This document shows, piece by piece, positions 4,370 to 8,376 of a stretch of DNA of 8,376 nt (position 1 is its first letter; each line of letters starts with the position of its first letter). Below the pieces are notes generated by a model. The model did no database searches and had not been told where the DNA came from. It saw only the letters and a program-made list of their open reading frames with translations. The position numbers and the translations under genes were made by a program. Location of the stretch: assembly GCA_041936745.1 (NCBI GenBank), contig JBHGWS010000050.1:1-8376 (forward strand). Reading direction: 5' to 3'. The DNA is from Darwinibacter acetoxidans_A. Its GTDB lineage: Bacteria > Bacillota > Limnochordia > Darwinibacteriales > Darwinibacteriaceae.

Positions 4370-6823
4370 ATGAAACGATCTCTGCATCGGCTTATTTTTA
4401 GTATAGTTTTTGTGCTGCTTACTATTCTTTCCGGGGATGGGGTCTTGGGGTCCGTCCAAAATGAGCCGGCGGAGGAAGAACTGCATGCGGTGAATGAGCG
4501 GCTCAAAAGGGCGGAAGACTTAGCCCGCTTGGGCCACTGGGAAATCGATGCGGCTGATGGCACGATCATGTTTTCCGACAGCGTTCTTACTATATTGGGA
4601 CTGTCTGACAAGTACATAACGAGCGAAGAATTTGACCAACTGCTTGTACCCCGATTTGTAAAACCGCGGCAAAAAGCCCTAAAACGCCTTCTTGAAGAAG
4701 GCGAAATTTACGACATGGAATTCCAAATCAAGTCCGGGAACGGGGTTATTCTTGATATTCATTCCGTAGGTGAATACAATCGGGAAACAAACACCGTTTT
4801 TGGCACTCTCTTAGATATAACTGAGAGGAAGGCAGCGGAAAGGGCGCTGGCCAGAACGCACAGAAGAGATATTTATATCGGCGTATTCCTTCTGCCTTCC
4901 CTGACCTCAATAGTTGTGGCTTTGGCCGTGAACATTCGAAATAAAAAAATAGCCCAAGCCCGCTTGAAGCGTAATGCGAAACGAAACGAAAGCTTAATCC
5001 ATATCTTTCATAAACAAACAGACACAATTGCCGAATTGGCGGAATTCGCTTTAAGCGAAGCCGTTTCCCTTACAAACAGTGCCGGCGGCTGTCTTTGCCT
5101 TTATGATGAGGCGCAGGAAACCTTTACATTGGAGGTTTCTTCAGCCTCTCTTTCTTTGCTTAATTTAAAAGGGGAGGCAAACCCGATGCTGGCGGCAGCC
5201 AGGGAAAAAAGGCCCATAGTGGATAACGACTTTCGGCCGGGCATCGTCAGCCGCATTGTGCTAATTCCCATTAGCGAGAAGGATAATGTTGTGGCCGTAA
5301 TTGGCCTTGTCAACAAAGAAAACGATTACACCGCCGATGACATTTCTGAAGTTTCAAGCATGATGGAAACTGTATGGACAATGATTGCCCGTAAACAAAA
5401 CAGCCTGTTGTTAAAGGCGGAAAAAAATCGTCTGCACACTACCCTTCTTTCCGTGGGTGATGCAGTAATTACCACCGATAGAGAAGGGTTGGTGGAGTTG
5501 ATGAACCCCGCGGCGGAAACCCTCACAGGTTGGTTTGCCTGGGAAGCCCAAGGCGAACCACTGGAACGAATCTGCTCATTTTCGCCGGGGGTTCACCCCA
5601 TCCGGCATGTTTTAAACCTGGGCCGGAAATTTAACTTAAATGGGGGCCAAATCTTGCGCGGCAGGCGGGATACCCGCTGTGAAATTGCCGGCAGCATAGC
5701 ACCCATTATAGATAGTAAGGGGGAGATAACGGGTGCTGTTTTGGTTTTTAGAAATGTCAGCGCGGAAACGCAACGCTTAGAACAGATTAATTTTCTGACT
5801 CATCATGATCAGCTCACCGGCCTGCGAAACCGGCAGTCTTTTTTAACTAAGCTGAGGCAGTTGGCAAAAAAAGAGCAGCAGCCCCTCTCTTTGCTGATGG
5901 GGGATATTAATGAACTGAAAATAATAAATAATGCTTTTGGGCATTCGGCAGGCGATAAACTTTTATGCCGCTTGGCCGACATTTTGAGAAGAAATTGCCG
6001 GGACAAAGATATTATCGGGCGGTGGGGCGGCGATGAATTTGTAATTTTGCTGCCTAAAACCGGGGAATACGAAGCCCTAGCCTTGGCCAGGCACTTAGAA
6101 GACATTTTCGGAAAAGAGAAAATTAAATCGGTAGCCGTATCCGCTTCTTTCGGCTGGGCCACCGAAACTTCCGCTGCAGAAAACCCCTTTGCCTTACTGC
6201 AGAGGGCCGAAAAAAGCATGGCTAGATCTAAAGCGAGTAGGAAGCCGAGTGTTAGCATGGAAACGGTGCAGGCATTAATGAGCGCTCTTTACGAAAAAAG
6301 CAGGCGGGAAGAGCAGCATTCCCAAAGGGTAAGTGAGCTCTGCGTCGCTATCGGCGAAGAACTGGGGTTGAGTGCTAAAGAAATAAAGGAACTAAAGTTG
6401 ATTGGACTGTTTCATGATTTGGGCAAAATTTCCATTGACGGCGATATTTTAAATAAACCGGGGAGTCTATCAGAAGGGGAATGGGTCGAAATCAAGCGGC
6501 ATCCGGAAATAGGTTACCGCATTTTGAAATCTATACCGGGTTTGGCTAAAATAGCCGAAGTGGTCTTAGCGCACCACGAGCGGTGGGATGGCAGTGGATA
6601 CCCTCGCGGCCTGAAAGGCAAGCAAATTCCTTATCAGGCTCGAATCGTTGCGATAGCTGATTCTTACGATGCAATGGTCAACGAACGTTCTTACCGCATT
6701 CCCGTAACTAGGAGGGAGGCCTTAAGCGAAATTAAAAGATGTGCAAAGACGCACTATGATCCTGAAATAGTAGAAGCCTTTTTAAGAATTGCTGATAATG
6801 ACCAACTGACTGGAGGCAGTTAA
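4370..6823 (+). CDS. Membrane PAS-GAF-PAS-GGDEF-HD-GYP protein (c-di-GMP synthesis and breakdown)
   Basis: This 817-residue signalling enzyme has a basic start and hydrophobic helix (about 8-22), PAS 1 (about 48-152, ending LLDITERK), a second helix (about 168-188), GAF (about 215-342), PAS 2 (about 352-468), GGDEF (about 474-625) and HD-GYP (about 640-810). The cyclase site looks intact: GGDEF at 553-557, D512, N520, H525, D529. An inhibitory I-site R544xxD547 lies five residues before GGDEF. The HD-GYP ligands are also present: H650, H682-D683, H711, H735-H736, D764, and GYP at 743-745. By family it could make c-di-GMP from GTP and hydrolyse c-di-GMP. The linker between the enzymatic domains fits clostridial relatives. 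It is the first gene of its operon; the chemoreceptor gene starts on the next base. PAS 1 falls between two membrane helices, which is odd. Which activity dominates cannot be seen. Confidence 0.93.
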   Translation: MKRSLHRLIFSIVFVLLTILSGDGVLGSVQNEPAEEELHAVNERLKRAEDLARLGHWEIDAADGTIMFSDSVLTILGLSDKYITSEEFDQLLVPRFVKPRQKALKRLLEEGEIYDMEFQIKSGNGVILDIHSVGEYNRETNTVFGTLLDITERKAAERALARTHRRDIYIGVFLLPSLTSIVVALAVNIRNKKIAQARLKRNAKRNESLIHIFHKQTDTIAELAEFALSEAVSLTNSAGGCLCLYDEAQETFTLEVSSASLSLLNLKGEANPMLAAAREKRPIVDNDFRPGIVSRIVLIPISEKDNVVAVIGLVNKENDYTADDISEVSSMMETVWTMIARKQNSLLLKAEKNRLHTTLLSVGDAVITTDREGLVELMNPAAETLTGWFAWEAQGEPLERICSFSPGVHPIRHVLNLGRKFNLNGGQILRGRRDTRCEIAGSIAPIIDSKGEITGAVLVFRNVSAETQRLEQINFLTHHDQLTGLRNRQSFLTKLRQLAKKEQQPLSLLMGDINELKIINNAFGHSAGDKLLCRLADILRRNCRDKDIIGRWGGDEFVILLPKTGEYEALALARHLEDIFGKEKIKSVAVSASFGWATETSAAENPFALLQRAEKSMARSKASRKPSVSMETVQALMSALYEKSRREEQHSQRVSELCVAIGEELGLSAKEIKELKLIGLFHDLGKISIDGDILNKPGSLSEGEWVEIKRHPEIGYRILKSIPGLAKIAEVVLAHHERWDGSGYPRGLKGKQIPYQARIVAIADSYDAMVNERSYRIPVTRREALSEIKRCAKTHYDPEIVEAFLRIADNDQLTGGS
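6812..6816 (+). promoter_or_regulatory. Ribosome binding site of the chemoreceptor inside the upstream gene
   Basis: GGAGG lies in the last codons of the c-di-GMP gene, 7 nt before the GTG at 6824. It fixes the chemoreceptor start directly after the TAA stop and implies translation in step with the upstream gene. Confidence 0.75.
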
Positions 6824-8376
6824 GTGAAAAACAAATTTGGGCAAATGAGCATCAAAACCCGTTTGATAATTATTGTCGCAGCAACTATCTTGGTAGTTTT
6901 GGCCGGACAGTCTTTCCTCGTATATTTTCAATCGAAGGAAATTACTGAGGGGATGGCCTTTGATGCGGCCATCGAAGGTGCTAAGCTTAATGCGAATCAC
7001 ATCGAGGCCTGGATTCGGGGCAAAGGCGAACAATTGGCGCTTTTAAGTAAAACTGATGTAATTAAAAACATGGACTGGGCGGAGCAGCTGCCCCTGTTAC
7101 AAGAAATAGCCGCGGAACAAGAGGATTTGGAAGCTTTATTTATTTCGGACAGGAACGGGCAGGCTCGCGATTCCACCGATCAACCAATATCAGTTGCCGA
7201 TCGCAGTTATTTTCAGACGGCGATCAGTACGGGCAAAATCGCTTATTCTCAACCAATGATCAGTCGAATAACCGGTGCCACAACGGTTATGATAGCTCAG
7301 CCCATCTTCGCGCAAGACCGCGTTGTGGGTGTCTTGGGGGCCACTCTATTATTAGATTACTTACAGGAATTAGTAAAAGAAATGAATATCAGCGGCTACG
7401 GACACGGCTGGCTGCTGGGGGAAAACGGCATGACCTTGGCCCATCCGGAGAGTAAGTATGTTGGCAATCAAGATGTCTTTAAAGGGAATACTGTTCTGCG
7501 GGAGTTAGCAGATGAAATGATGCAGGGCCGCGCAGGTATAGGGTTTTATGCGTTTAACGGCGAGGACAAAGCCCTGGCATATGCACCAATTTCCGTTACC
7601 AACTGGTCTTTAGCTATGACAGCCAATACCGCGGATATACTTGCCCCGGTGTACCGTATGAGAAATTACAGTATTGTGATTACTCTTTTAGCCATAGCAA
7701 TCGGCGTTGGGGTAGCCTATCTTGTTGCAGTTTTTATCGCCAATCCCTTGATAAAATTGAGAGACTTGTGCCAGCATGTGGCTAAAGGGGATCTTACGGT
7801 GGAAGCTGATGTTTCGGGGGGCGGTGAGATCAATCAATTAGCGGAAGCGGTAAACACCATGGTTGCAAGCTTAAAAACCCTAATCGGCTCTATTATTGAT
7901 GCTTCCGAACATCTGCACGGTGCGAGCCAGCAGCTGAATGCCAATTGCGAAGAGTCCGCTGCCGGTGCCGAGGAAACGGCCTCCACCATGAACGAGATTG
8001 CCGCCACTGTGCAGCAAATTGTCAGCGATATCCAGATCATCGCTGATGGCTCCAACGACACTTCCCGGCACGCCGAGGCCGGCAATAAAGGAGTGACCGA
8101 GGTAACGGGCCAAATGGCCACCATCGCGGAGTCTGCTTTGAAGGTCAGTGAATCCATTAAAGACTTGCATGATCAAACTAGGGAAATTGGGCAGATTATC
8201 GCTTTAATTAATAATTTTGCGGAGCAGACAAATCTATTGGCTTTAAACGCCACTATTGAGGCCGCCAGAGCAGGGGAATACGGCAGAGGGTTTGCCGTGG
8301 TAGCCGACGAAGTTCGCAATCTAGCGGAACAATCGGCGCAGGCTACAGCAAACATTCAAGAATTGGTTAACCGTAT
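6824..8376 (+). CDS. Methyl-accepting chemotaxis protein with dCache sensor (3' end missing)
   Basis: The first 517 residues are present; the reading frame is open to the window edge, so the C-terminus, probably another 100-150 residues, is missing. Seen in order: membrane helix 1 (about 13-35), an extracytoplasmic dCache sensor (about 36-275) with DRSYFQTA (126-133), the segment SRITGATTVMIAQP (147-160) and a second lobe with GENGMTLAHP (199-208), membrane helix 2 (about 282-306), HAMP (about 305-357, P308 and E335 conserved), and the signalling coiled coil. The receptor hairpin tip is canonical (EQTNLLALNATIEAAR, 467-482, then GRGFAVVADEVRNLA, 487-501). It would signal to CheA/CheW at the membrane. 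The ligand is unknown; the amino-acid-binding dCache motif RxWY is replaced by DRSYF. The GTG start is fixed by GGAGG 7 nt upstream. Confidence 0.93.
   Translation, partial: MKNKFGQMSIKTRLIIIVAATILVVLAGQSFLVYFQSKEITEGMAFDAAIEGAKLNANHIEAWIRGKGEQLALLSKTDVIKNMDWAEQLPLLQEIAAEQEDLEALFISDRNGQARDSTDQPISVADRSYFQTAISTGKIAYSQPMISRITGATTVMIAQPIFAQDRVVGVLGATLLLDYLQELVKEMNISGYGHGWLLGENGMTLAHPESKYVGNQDVFKGNTVLRELADEMMQGRAGIGFYAFNGEDKALAYAPISVTNWSLAMTANTADILAPVYRMRNYSIVITLLAIAIGVGVAYLVAVFIANPLIKLRDLCQHVAKGDLTVEADVSGGGEINQLAEAVNTMVASLKTLIGSIIDASEHLHGASQQLNANCEESAAGAEETASTMNEIAATVQQIVSDIQIIADGSNDTSRHAEAGNKGVTEVTGQMATIAESALKVSESIKDLHDQTREIGQIIALINNFAEQTNLLALNATIEAARAGEYGRGFAVVADEVRNLAEQSAQATANIQELVNR

Noticed and set aside
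7834..8355. Leftward open frames opposite the chemoreceptor signalling domain.
   Set aside because: They are mirror frames of the highly conserved chemoreceptor coding region and have no start signals or recognisable domains.

Overview
The window looks like a piece of chromosome from a Gram-positive-type bacterium of the Bacillota, most likely a member of the Clostridia. This is inferred from G-rich Shine-Dalgarno sequences at almost every start, frequent TTG and GTG starts (four of seven genes), a NatA/YhaQ-like ABC exporter pair, and a PAS-GGDEF-HD-GYP protein of the kind common in anaerobic Clostridia. The genus cannot be named. Base composition and coding style look uniform, and I see no mobile element, CRISPR array, rRNA or tRNA.

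The layout is two leftward operons and one rightward operon. (1) Leftward, 44-2150: an ABC-2 exporter, ATPase then permease with 1 nt between them. It is driven by a strong sigma-A-type promoter at 2186-2214. (2) Leftward, 2266-4122: an ECF sigma factor, an overlapping gene for a single-pass membrane protein that is probably its anti-sigma factor, and a secreted SIMPL-domain (DUF541) protein. This operon closes with an intrinsic terminator at 2233-2258. A possible ECF-type promoter lies just upstream of the sigma gene. (3) Rightward, 4370 to the right edge: an 817-residue membrane protein with PAS, GAF, PAS, GGDEF and HD-GYP domains, followed without any gap by a dCache methyl-accepting chemotaxis protein that is cut by the window end.

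Functionally, operon 2 reads as an envelope-stress regulon core: the membrane protein holds the sigma factor, and the sigma factor probably drives its own operon including the SIMPL protein. Operon 3 joins a c-di-GMP enzyme that has both synthesis and degradation motifs to a chemoreceptor, so it probably coordinates motility or attachment with an external signal. The 247-bp divergent gap (4123-4369) holds a cluster of small direct and inverted repeats next to the c-di-GMP gene that may be an operator or leader hairpin.

No clearly new system is visible. The points most worth a second look are the apparently extracytoplasmic PAS domain, the cysteine-free putative anti-sigma factor paired with a SIMPL protein, the intergenic repeat cluster, and two gene junctions where loss of one G from a G run would fuse neighbouring proteins. 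No stretch over 300 bases is without a gene.
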